IMG/VR virus record: IMGVR_UViG_3300034236_000020
Span: 1-45,030 of that record
Source of the DNA: a virus
Length of the DNA stretch: 45,030 bases
Strand: one strand, 5' to 3'
Position numbers and translations under genes: made by a program. Positions 1-8,100 of this stretch are shown piece after piece; position 1 is the stretch's first letter; each line of letters begins with the position of its first letter. Under the pieces are notes generated by a model. It was not told the DNA's origin. It was given only the letters and a program-made list of their open reading frames with translations, and searched no databases.

Positions 1-96
1 GAGCATATGGCTGATGCCACGGCCGCAATATATGCCGGCGTCCGTACTACCAGCTTTAAACAGTCGCTGCATCTGATGCAATTCAGGGCAGCGTAA
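1..96 (+). CDS. 3' end of an unidentified middle gene (possible RuvC/RNase H-fold nuclease)
   Basis: Frame 1 is open from the window edge to a TAA at 94-96, giving the last 31 residues of a protein. The tail contains HMADATAAIYAGV. This resembles the last acidic motif of RuvC-like resolvases, where an Asp in a D-A-x-A helix completes the active site, but one short motif is weak evidence. It lies directly upstream of further rightward genes in the interval that in N4 lies between the SSB and vRNAP genes. Family unproven; only the reading frame and stop are certain. Confidence 0.5.
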   Translation, partial: EHMADATAAIYAGVRTTSFKQSLHLMQFRAA

Positions 97-127
97 TTCA
101 ACCGTAGTATCGTTTTAAGAGAGTCTT

Positions 128-646
128 ATGAATATCACACTCAAGCAGTCCGACATCGAGAAAGCAGTTCGCATGTACATCGAGCGTCAAGGCTTCCATC
201 TGCAAAACAAAACCCTGGGCATCGACTTCTCGATGGGCCGCGGTGTAAACGGTCTGTCGGCGGCTCTGTCGATCGAAGACTCAATGGTCATTCCTGGCTT
301 CACCGATCAGGTTGATCCAGGTACTGATGCTCCATCACAGGCTGTGCAAGCCATGCTGAACAACAATGCAGGGATCACAAACAAAGTGATCGGTACCTAC
401 AAGGTCAAAAAAGCAGTTGTCGAAGCTGAGCCAGTTGTTGTCGAAGTTGATGAAGTGCTCGAAGTCGCCAAGGTTGCACCAGCTACGCTGGCTGAAACTA
501 TTGCTGCAGTAGCAGCTGTCGCCACGCCAGAAACCGAAGCGGCCAAAGCCGAACCTATCGCTGAAGCCAAGGTAACTGAACTTACTCCAGCCCTGGCCGT
601 AGTTGCTGAAGCACAAGCAAAGCCGACTACCTCGTTGTTCGGCTAA
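128..646 (+). CDS. phage protein, conserved N-terminal domain with Ala/Val/Glu-rich tail
   Basis: A 172-residue protein with a clear ribosome binding site (AGAGAG, 5 bases before ATG). Residues 1 to about 95 form a compact domain that starts MNITLKQSDIEKAV and contains DFSMGRGVNG. Similar N-terminal domains occur in many phage hypothetical proteins next to replication genes. Residues about 96-165 are low in complexity (Ala, Val, Glu, Pro, Thr) and look unstructured, and the protein ends SLFG. It follows the partial gene by 31 bases and precedes a membrane protein by 6. No function can be assigned. Confidence 0.75.
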   Translation: MNITLKQSDIEKAVRMYIERQGFHLQNKTLGIDFSMGRGVNGLSAALSIEDSMVIPGFTDQVDPGTDAPSQAVQAMLNNNAGITNKVIGTYKVKKAVVEAEPVVVEVDEVLEVAKVAPATLAETIAAVAAVATPETEAAKAEPIAEAKVTELTPALAVVAEAQAKPTTSLFG

Positions 647-652
647 GCTAAA

Positions 653-832
653 ATGAACGTCCTTAAATGGATCGCTTGTGGTATGTTGGCGATCCTCGGA
701 CTGGGCGTGATGATAGCGGGTTCAGCCATCTTGGCTGGCCTGCTTGTCCTGGCAACTGTAGTAGGCACTATAGTCCTAGCAGCTGTCGGGATCCGTACCT
801 GGTTCCGATACCGGGCAAGTAATGTAAAGTAA
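653..832 (+). CDS. small membrane protein (59 aa)
   Basis: ATG at 653, TAA at 830-832. The product is almost entirely hydrophobic: a short Lys/Trp start, a first membrane segment around residues 6-25, a second around 27-50, and a basic end (RTWFRYRASNVK). Two closely spaced membrane segments and a positive C-terminus suit a small holin or inner-membrane modulator, but size and hydropathy alone do not prove this. It starts 6 bases after the previous stop with a weak ribosome binding site, so translational coupling is likely. The frame is open and the composition is protein-like. Confidence 0.6.
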   Translation: MNVLKWIACGMLAILGLGVMIAGSAILAGLLVLATVVGTIVLAAVGIRTWFRYRASNVK

Positions 833-1004
833 CACTGTATCTTCCCTTCGGGGAAGGCCAACAAGAGTGGAACTTTTATCAGCAACAGTGAAAGCCAAAG
901 ACGCAATCTAAGGTGAGGTAATTCGAGTGGGTAGGCCCACACCAAGTAACTGCCAAGTGATGTACCCCTAACCTGAGCTAGACAGGCGAAATGTGACCGA
1001 ATAA
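833..1004 (+). other. non-coding stretch with two hairpins
   Basis: No convincing reading frame. It contains CTTCCC-TTCG-GGGAAG (841-856), a UUCG-capped hairpin without a U tract 8 bases after the previous stop, and GTGGG-TAGG-CCCAC (927-940). The first may be a 3'-end stabilising or processing hairpin for the upstream mRNA. The second leads into the structured RNA that starts at 1005. Confidence 0.45.
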
Positions 1005-1159
1005 GCGGGGCGGTCTATAGGGTTCCACCCTTGTTGATATAAGTAGCCGGTCTGGTAAGCGCACCAGCGAACCGAAAGTATCAACACGTTGATGTCAACG
1101 TCAACGTATTCAAAGATTAAGGGCCGATGAGGGTCTGTCTTTGCGTTAAGCTGCCCCGC
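1005..1159 (+). ncRNA. compact multi-branched structured RNA, unidentified family
   Basis: A 10-pair closing helix joins 1005-1014 to 1150-1159 (GCGGGGC with GCCCCGC, then two G.U and one G-C pair). Four arms lie inside: AGGGT-TCC-ACCCT (1019-1031); a long arm with 8 perfect pairs TGTTGATA/TATCAACA (1032-1039 with 1079-1086), then CGGT/ACCG and CTGGT/ACCAG capped by AAGCGC; ACGTTGA/TCAACGT (1086-1092 with 1101-1107); and CAAAGA/TCTTTG (1111-1116 with 1138-1143) with GGCC/GGTC inside it. The G.U pairs only work on the plus strand, so the RNA would be read rightward. It ends 18 bases before the tRNA-Tyr-like gene, suggesting a shared precursor. I recognise no known RNA family; it is not RNase P RNA, tmRNA or a typical group I intron by eye. 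Confidence 0.55.
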
Positions 1160-1177
1160 ATTAGTGGGTAGCACAAT

Positions 1178-1267
1178 CCCGTGGTAGACGAATGGTAAAG
1201 TCAGAGTGTCGTACGCACTCTAAAATACTCCAAAGGTATGAGGGTTCGACTCCCTTTCACGGGGCCA
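1178..1267 (+). tRNA. tRNA-Tyr(GTA)-like, class II
   Basis: Acceptor CCCGTGG (1178-1184) pairs with TCACGGG (1257-1263), followed by G1264 and an encoded CCA (1265-1267). The D loop contains GG, the anticodon stem is GAGTG/CACTC, the long variable arm has ATAC/GTAT, and the T arm is GAGGG-TTCGACT-CCCTT. The anticodon at positions 34-36 is GTA, which together with the long arm points to tyrosine. Two things are odd: the loop reads TCGTACG, so position 33 is C instead of the near-universal U, and the discriminator is G whereas bacterial tRNA-Tyr usually has A. It is either a divergent tRNA or a tRNA in decay. Confidence 0.7.
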
Positions 1268-1293
1268 AGACCAGAGAGCAGATAGACGTAAAC

Positions 1294-1416
1294 ATGCTGG
1301 GTCGCTCCCTGAGTTTGCGAGACAAAAGGTTGAGTTCGGTTGTACAGCTGGACATACATATCTTCTGCTTTCTGGTGTTGGTTGCAGTTCTGTGCACTGT
1401 GCGCACTTTAGAGTAA
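1294..1416 (+). CDS. possible 40-aa membrane peptide
   Basis: The frame runs from ATG 1294 to TAA 1414-1416 and ends with a hydrophobic helix (about residues 22-36, IFCFLVLVAVLC) after a basic, polar N-terminus. No good ribosome binding site is visible before the ATG, and a longer version of the frame would start inside the tRNA-like gene, so it may be chance. The hydrophobic C-terminus is the only support. Confidence 0.25.
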   Translation: MLGRSLSLRDKRLSSVVQLDIHIFCFLVLVAVLCTVRTLE

Positions 1417-1432
1417 GGGCCATTAGCCCTTA
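1414..1432 (+). terminator. hairpin TAAGGGC/GCCCTTA
   Basis: A perfect 7-pair stem with loop CATTA. No U tract follows, so Rho-independent termination is doubtful; it may be an RNA 3'-end or processing structure between the tRNA-Tyr-like gene and the next protein gene. Bases 1433-1502 hold nothing else except the AT-rich leader (TTTTTAATTAAAATAATTAAGGG) of the gene at 1503. Confidence 0.35.
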
Positions 1433-1502
1433 GAGCATGGAATGACTAGTGGTAGCCACGGTCAGCAATCAACATTTTTAATTAAAATAATTAAGGGATA
1501 TC

Positions 1503-1709
1503 ATGCAAGTAACCAAAATCGTTACAAAGTCCGGACGTGTTTACCACACCAAGGAACAAGTCAGCAGTGAAACCATTGCTGAGAATGCTCGGCGTCTTGG
1601 TTGGGGTGAAATCGACAGTGTGAGTATCATGATCATGTCTGAAGAAGAGTACGGCAATATCCCTGCGGATATTGAAGCTGATTCATTCTTCGGTGAAGCA
1701 CCGCAGTAG
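1503..1709 (+). CDS. hypothetical protein (68 aa)
   Basis: Starts with a good ribosome binding site (AAGGGATATC) after an AT-rich leader. The first third is basic (VTKIVTKSGRVYHTKE) and the last third acidic (EEEYGNIPADIEAD). The fold is probably small alpha/beta, with no catalytic motif visible and no cysteines. It is flanked by tRNA-like elements on both sides. Function unknown. Confidence 0.65.
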   Translation: MQVTKIVTKSGRVYHTKEQVSSETIAENARRLGWGEIDSVSIMIMSEEEYGNIPADIEADSFFGEAPQ

Positions 1710-1719
1710 TAAAAAGTAC

Positions 1720-1834
1720 GGGCGCCGTGGCAGAGTGGCTTAATGCTAGTGCAGGGTTATTGATTTGACGAAGGTGCCCTGTGCACCGCTTGAGTCCGAT
1801 CTTCGTGAGTTCAAATCTCACCGGTTGTCCACCA
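1720..1834 (+). tRNA. degenerate tRNA-like element with a 20-nt anticodon-region loop
   Basis: The element has tRNA landmarks: a class II D arm (GCA-GAGTGGCTTAA-TGC), a canonical T arm (GTGAG-TTCAAAT-CTCAC, 1805-1821) and an encoded CCA (1832-1834). The acceptor pairs are only partial (GGGCGCC with GTTGTCC, two wobbles and one mismatch, and extra bases next to the T stem). No 7-base anticodon loop can be drawn: the only strong central stem, CAGGG/CCCTG, encloses about 20 bases. At 115 bases it is longer than a normal class II tRNA. It may be a pseudo-tRNA, a tRNA with an insertion in the anticodon loop, or a tRNA mimic. Confidence 0.45.
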
Positions 1835-1974
1835 GGTTTGTAGTAGAATCACCGAGCAGCGGACAAGTCCAGTCCAGCGTGAGAGTAGGCCAAATGCGGC
1901 AGCTCAAGCAATAGCGCAAACAAGACCGTGGGGATGATGCAACATAGTTCCACGTTAAGCTACAGTGCATCACT
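1835..1974 (+). other. non-coding stretch before a terminator, possible small RNA
   Basis: No protein frame is supported. Short pairings are visible: GGAC/GTCC near 1860, GCC/GGC near 1890, and a 7-pair stem TGATGCA/TGCATCA (1935-1941 with 1966-1972) directly before the terminator at 1975. Together with that terminator this could be the body of a small RNA of about 150 bases, but no family is recognised. Confidence 0.3.
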
Positions 1975-2012
1975 AAAGCCCTGGTCCTCCTCACAGAGTC
2001 CAGGGCTTTTTT
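1975..2012 (+). terminator. Rho-independent terminator ending the rightward block
   Basis: A 10-pair stem AAAGCCCTGG/CCAGGGCTTT (1975-1984 with 2000-2009), a 15-base loop and a U tract through 2012. It ends rightward transcription just before the convergent vRNAP gene. The tRNA-like element at 2026 lies after it. Confidence 0.8.
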
Positions 2013-2025
2013 CACATAGATCAAT

Positions 2026-2112
2026 GGGGCAGCAAAGCAGCGTAAAACTTCTGACGAAGCGGTAATCCCGGCGTCAGGTGCGGGTAACTACGTAGTCCCG
2101 TCTGCTCCACCA
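2026..2112 (+). tRNA. degenerate tRNA-like element with enlarged anticodon and T loops
   Basis: A full 7-pair acceptor (GGGGCAG 2026-2032 with CTGCTCC 2102-2108, one G.U), discriminator A and an encoded CCA (2110-2112) frame an 87-base element. Inside are a D-type stem AAG/CTT, an anticodon-type stem CTGAC/GTCAG (2051-2055 with 2073-2077) with a 17-base loop, and a T-type stem GCGGG/CCCGT (2080-2084 with 2097-2101) with a 12-base loop that lacks TTCRA. The D loop has no GG pair. This cannot be a normal tRNA. It ends 2 bases before the vRNAP stop codon and follows a terminator, so its expression is uncertain. Confidence 0.4.
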
Positions 2113-2114
2113 TA

Positions 2115-5100
2115 TTATTGACCAAAGTTGTTTGTAGTAAATGGTGCAGCCAAAATGCTAACCGTGGTCACGGAATCCAGTGAACCAAAGTAGCTCAGCG
2201 CGCCGGCGTTAAACGGATTACCGAAGTGATGGATGAAACCTGAATCCAATACAGTAGGCTGGTCACCAAGCATATGCTCAGCTGCCAAAAGAGCCAGCAC
2301 CCGACCAGGTGCATCCTTGTAGATACGACCAAGCACCTTCTGGATGCGGACGTAGTACTTCGAGAACATGATCAACCCCGTGTCATTAGCGTACTGGATT
2401 TTCCGGTGCGTCGGGACGTCGTAGTTGATGAATGCTTCAGAAGCACGCTGCACTGCTTGCTCATGGTTCATCGACTTGATGTCATGCTGGTACAGCGTGT
2501 ACCGGGCCAGGAAGTCACTGATCTGCGTGGCATAGCTCATCATCTTGTATGGTGCCGTGCTGTGGTGCATTGTCAGCAGCTGCGTAGCCTTCAGGATGTG
2601 TGGATTGATCCCGTCGATAAAGCCGTCCACCTTTTCAGTGAAGCGGGACTTGTACGAGTAGATGTCCTCATCAACGCCCACATCTTCCACGATGGTAGGC
2701 ATCAAGCCAGCATCAATCAATGGACGGATTGGGTTACGAGCCAGGCTGTCTTCCAGACGCTGGATCAAGTACTTGGCTTTGGCCGAATCCATACCCGGCT
2801 CAAAATGGCCGATGTTTTGCTGATGCTTTAAAGCAAACAGCTTGGCGTTGTCTTGCTTGTATTCCCAAGCCGATTTAAACGCTACACGGTGGCTATCAAA
2901 AATCTGCTTTGGTGATACACCCATCAGGAAGAGCTGTGACCAGTTCGACCGTAGGTTACCTGTCATGGTCGACCAGCTCTTGACCACCAGGTTGGCCTTC
3001 GTCTCTTTGACGATCGCTTGCCAGATATCTTCCGACTGACGTGCACGCAGCTGAGCTTTGTCCTTAAAGGCGTAGCTCATGATTTCAACGAACATGTTTT
3101 CGACGAAGCTGCGCTGTGCCTTTTCCTTGTCGAATACCGAGCCAATGCTCAGCTTACGATAGCCGAAATTGATATCCAGGATATCGTTGCGGACCATCAT
3201 GCCATCCTTACCAAACAGGTTCTTAGCCAACTGCTGTGTTTCTCGCGGCAGCATGTCCCAGATTTCCCGCAGCTGTGGATCGGTCGATGTCGGACCAACC
3301 TGCAAGTAAGTTTCCGGATGATCGGCAAAGTCCAGCTTGTATTGCTCATGCAATGCCTTGATCGCGTTAGCGTTCTGCACCTTAGATGCTACTTTGTCGA
3401 AGGTGTTACCAGCCATTGAGCCCAGCAGGTGATCGGTGCGGTTGTCGCGGTTAAGCAGCTTGTCTTTAACGACATTGCTCATCATGTAGCGGTAGTTCGT
3501 TACATCACCATTTGGATTAAGCACTGGTGCCATGTGGGCTTCTTTGCTCACCGTTGGATCGAAGCCGGTACCAGTGAACATGCTTTGAATGGCCGCACGC
3601 TTGCCGGCACGAATAGCAGCCATGTTTGCGATGTTCTGTTGGCCAGCTACCGATACTGGATGTGCCCCATTGATTACCTGGCTGCCCTTGGCTTTAGAAT
3701 CAGTCGTGCTGATGATGCCCGAGTTCCATTGCTTGAGACCACCATCACGCAAAGAGTAGATCCGCTTTTGTTCACTGACAGGATCCGCTGCATCGCGTGG
3801 CAAATAGCCGGGCATAGCCGTATAGCCTTTTTTGATCAACTGCAGACCTTCGTCATCAGTAGCCATCACCACCGTCATGTATGGATCATAGACTTCAGGT
3901 ACATAACCTTTCATCTGCAAAGCTTCGCTGTCTGAAAACAGTTTGTCTTTGCTTTCGACCTGCAATGCCGTGTGAGTCTTCATGATCATTTCAATGCCAT
4001 GACCACCATCGGTGCGTGCAGCTTCCGCATCAAAGACTTCAGATACCAATTTCATATCAACACGGCTGGCATACTTCATTGCATACAACGAAGCCAGACG
4101 ATCAATGATTGGCGTGGCTGCCTGAACCTGTGCCGTAGTAACACTGGCCGCCATACCCGTACCATACAAGCGTGCGATGTTCCCAGCATTCATCAACTGG
4201 TGAGCCGTGGCGACCTTACTAGTAGCCATGAAGTAACCCAGCCCTTTAGCTGAGTTGATATAGAACCTGTTCATCTTGCCACCAGCAACTAGCTGTGCTT
4301 CATGCTGATCAATTTCAGTCTGCAGATCAGTTGAGCTGTTGACCAGGTTTTGCAGTTGGGCCACCGTATAGGTACCCAGCAGAGACTGCATGTCACCACG
4401 CAATACCACCGCGGTCATTGCTTTCTTATGTTCATCCGTCAGGTCTTCACCATCATTGGCAAAGGATCCTGTTACTGCTTTTGAAATGCTGCTGATAGTG
4501 TCCTTGCGAATACCTTCCAGGTGCTTAGTACTACGCAACAGGAAGTGGTAAACCTTGTTCAAGTCGGTTGCACCACGTACTTCATTGAGCAATGAAGCAG
4601 CTACACCCAGTTGCCCAGTCATCGTCTTATCGCGCAAGCGTAGGTAGGCTTCCATGATCCCATCAACACGATCGCCTGCTACGGTAGACAGAGTGTTACC
4701 TGCCAGTTTAACGAAAGCATTTGCGTTGTTCTGGAAGAACGGCTTCTTACCAAATGCTTCAACCGCATCACGTACCTTGTCGCTCATGTCCTCGGCGGTA
4801 TCAGCAATGCTGTTCAACGCTTGCGATGCACGAGAGATCATACGTTCATTGCGCTTGGCTTCGATTTCAACCATCTGCTTGACCAGAGCATTGAGCTTTT
4901 GGTCTGCTTGCTGGCCACGGAAAGTATTGGTCAGGCGGCCGGCTACCCAGCTCATAACCGTATTGAAAATCTTATTCAGTCGTTCGTTGAAACCCATGCT
5001 TGGGTTACTCGTAGCACCGGTAGCGGTGTTGAAATTCAACAGCTCACGGAAGCCAGAATGTACCAATCCCAGGGCAGCGAAGCGGCTCATGTAATCGCTC

Positions 5101-8100
5101 TTGCCCGTGGCATCTTGTTTGATAGCGAAGACAAAATCGTACAGTGCTTGTGCCTGGTCTTTTTCAATCTGAGTAGCTGTGGCCCAATCGCCTTTATGGA
5201 ATGACTCAACCGTTAGCTTGGCACGGACCTCGTTATAGAGACGGGTCATTTCCTTGTAAGCTACCGTCATCACACCGTCATTGTTCGACAGTGCAGTGCG
5301 CATGGTGGCTTCAACTTGTTCGAGTACGAAAGCTTCCTGGTTGGTGAAACCAAAACCAGCAGCCAAAGATTCAGATGCAAATGGAGCCTCACCGGTGCTC
5401 AATGCCTGGGCGTAAACATCAAGCGGATCCTGTGCTGTTTGTTCCATCAATGCAGCTTTGAAGGAACCGAAAGGACCATACACTGACTTAACCAGCGTAG
5501 AGAGCAACCCTTGCAAATGAGTATCATGTTCAGCACTGATCTGTGCACCATTGTTCGACTGAGCCAGGGCAGCATAGATGTCCTGAGTACTTAGGTTACG
5601 TACTGGTTGGGTCTGGCTTAACGACCGAAGTTGAGTAGGTGCTGCAGTGGTTTTGCTTGTCTTGTTCAGCAAGCCTGCCACGTTGGTGATCAGCACATCC
5701 ATACCAGTTGCCATCGCATCATTCGGGCGGCCGAAAACCAGTGAGGAAAGAATCTTCACGAAGGTTTTCATACCGTTCAACAAGTAGCTGCCGGCGTTCT
5801 TTGGTGCCATCTCAATGCCAACCAGCACAGCCTGGAAATCGGTATTGGTCATGCCCCAGCTCACCAGTTCATGGACATTACTGGTGGCGTTACCAAACTT
5901 CCCTGTTTCACCAGTGGCAGCCAAACGGGCTTCTACTTTCTCACGCAATACTTCAAGCTCTTGCACCATTTCGTAAGCAGCACCCTTGCCATCGGCTTGG
6001 GATTGCTCAATGATCTGGGCCAGCGCAGCATGGGTAAGTTCGTGCATCAGCAGTTCAGTCGTCAAGCCAGAAGACTTGAATTCAGGTGCCATGACGTAGA
6101 TCACGTTACCACCCAGGACATACCAGCCACGGGAGTTAGCTTCAGCACCATTGATCAGCTCAGCTGGTAACGTGTCCTTGGTCACGTAACGGATTGTCAG
6201 GTCAACATCAGCACGCTTGGCCAGCTGATTGAGTAGATTCTTCTGGAACTGATCAGTCAATTTTGTACTCAGCATTGACGCTACTTCAGTTAGTGTCATT
6301 ACTGGTTTAGCCGTGAATGCTGCTACCAAATCTTTGTCTGAAGCGATCGCAGATTTCCCAAGCTCTGCCACTGGCGAACCTTTGGTTTTCGTATCCATTT
6401 CCGGATCGGCTTTGACCTTTGGCGCTTTCGGATCACGCTTGGCCAACTCTGCTTTGATCGCTGCTTCCAGCTTATCGCTGACAGTGGTGAGGGCCAAGCG
6501 GTCGACGTCTGAAACACCGACCTCAAGCGCCGAGCGCAGCGAGGCCGCCGAGGAACGGTGAGAAGACTCGACAGCGAAGGCACCACCTTCCATCGCATAT
6601 TGATTCACTGAGACCATCGTTGCCATGGTGTCCAACTTCATACTGTCAGCACGGTAAGCCAGGGACTGGGCTAACTCAGCCTGCAGGTACAGAACTCCTT
6701 CAGCTGGTGCTTCATGTTTCTCAGCGAAGTCAACGAGCGATACAGCCAGCTTGGTCAGGATTGCATCAGATACTTTACCCGCTGCCATCATGGCGTTGAG
6801 TCCACGTACTGTGCGCAGCAATGCATCACGTACCTCAGACGCCGGCGAGTAGTTGAGCATCGTGTCCCACGTCGCTTCGTTCATGCTACGTGCAGTTTCG
6901 ATGATGCCACCCACGCCATGACCTTGTGCATCGTGAATGTTCAAGGCTTTGCCCTCCTTGTTTGCTCGTACCGAAATAGCCGAGTCGGCCGAGTGCATGC
7001 TGACTGGGACCATAGCCACACCTGGTCCAGCAGGGGATACTTCATAGCCGTGAACCTGGGTGGACTTGCTGCCATCAGCGAAAGGCTGGCCGAACTTCAC
7101 CACATTCTGATAGGTGTCTTTGTCCGAGAGCTTACGCTCGGCTTTGGCCACCATGATGCCTGCCTTCAGGTTGTTTGATTCCTGAGACATAGGCGTGTTC
7201 ATTACCGGCATCAAGGCAGCCGTCTGCTTACGTAGGTCTGCTTCCTGTGCATTGGTGAGATCATGCAACGGTACACCAGTAGTCTTGTTGACTGCGATCT
7301 CACCGTCAGCAATAAGCTGAGTCGTCAGCTCTTCACGCAGTCCCTGGTACACCGCGTTGTACACTTCAAACGTCAGCTGTGCAGTTTTGTTGAACTCAGT
7401 ACGCTGCGCGATGAACACTTCAAAGTCTTGCTTCATCGTTTCTTCAACGGCCTTACCCAAGGATTCCTTGAACACTGTCTTGAGTTGACGCGTTTGCTGT
7501 GCTGTGAACTCATGTTCCATGAGCTCCACGTTACCAGGCAGACGAACACCCAGACCAACCAGGTGCTGCAAGATATCGCTGTTCGACATCTCACCTTCTT
7601 CAATGACCGAGTAGATTGAGTCAATGAAGTTGTCAGCCATCGAATCAACTGCATTGTTCACCGACGAACCAAATACCATAGCCGTCAACGGAGTCTTGAT
7701 GATGTTCCGGCCTGCCTTCTGCACAACGCCTTTGCTATCAGCTAGTTCGCCGGTAAAGGCGTAGATCGAAGCCATGAGAGCAGGATCCAGATTGGCAGCA
7801 TTGATCGCTTGCGTCATGTGCAAAGCAGTGTTTTCGTACAGGTCGAAATTCTCTGGTGCATCGCGCCAGTTGTTGTATTCGATGTGCTCACTACCTTGCT
7901 GAAAGAAACCACCACGGTTCAGTAAGGCGTACATTTCCTTGACCGAGTTCGCTGCACCAAGCAACAGATGCGACAGCATCGGGCCATTTGTTACACCGTC
8001 AACCTCAGCCATCATTTGAGTAGTGAAATCTGACTTGCCTTCCTTCTTGGCCAACGCCATCTGGGCCATGGCCATCAGTGCGTCGAGCGAGTGCATGTCT

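Noticed and set aside
1019-1036. TCC-loop hairpin AGGGT/ACCCT as a sixth vRNAP promoter
   Set aside because: The +1 would be G, but the start reads GATA instead of GTG, the ATG spacer is absent, the stem is part of the structured RNA, and about one such 5-bp hairpin is expected by chance in the window.
4654-5094. Long frames on the plus strand opposite vRNAP as genes
   Set aside because: They are mirrors of the vRNAP coding frame, lack ribosome binding sites and have non-protein-like composition.
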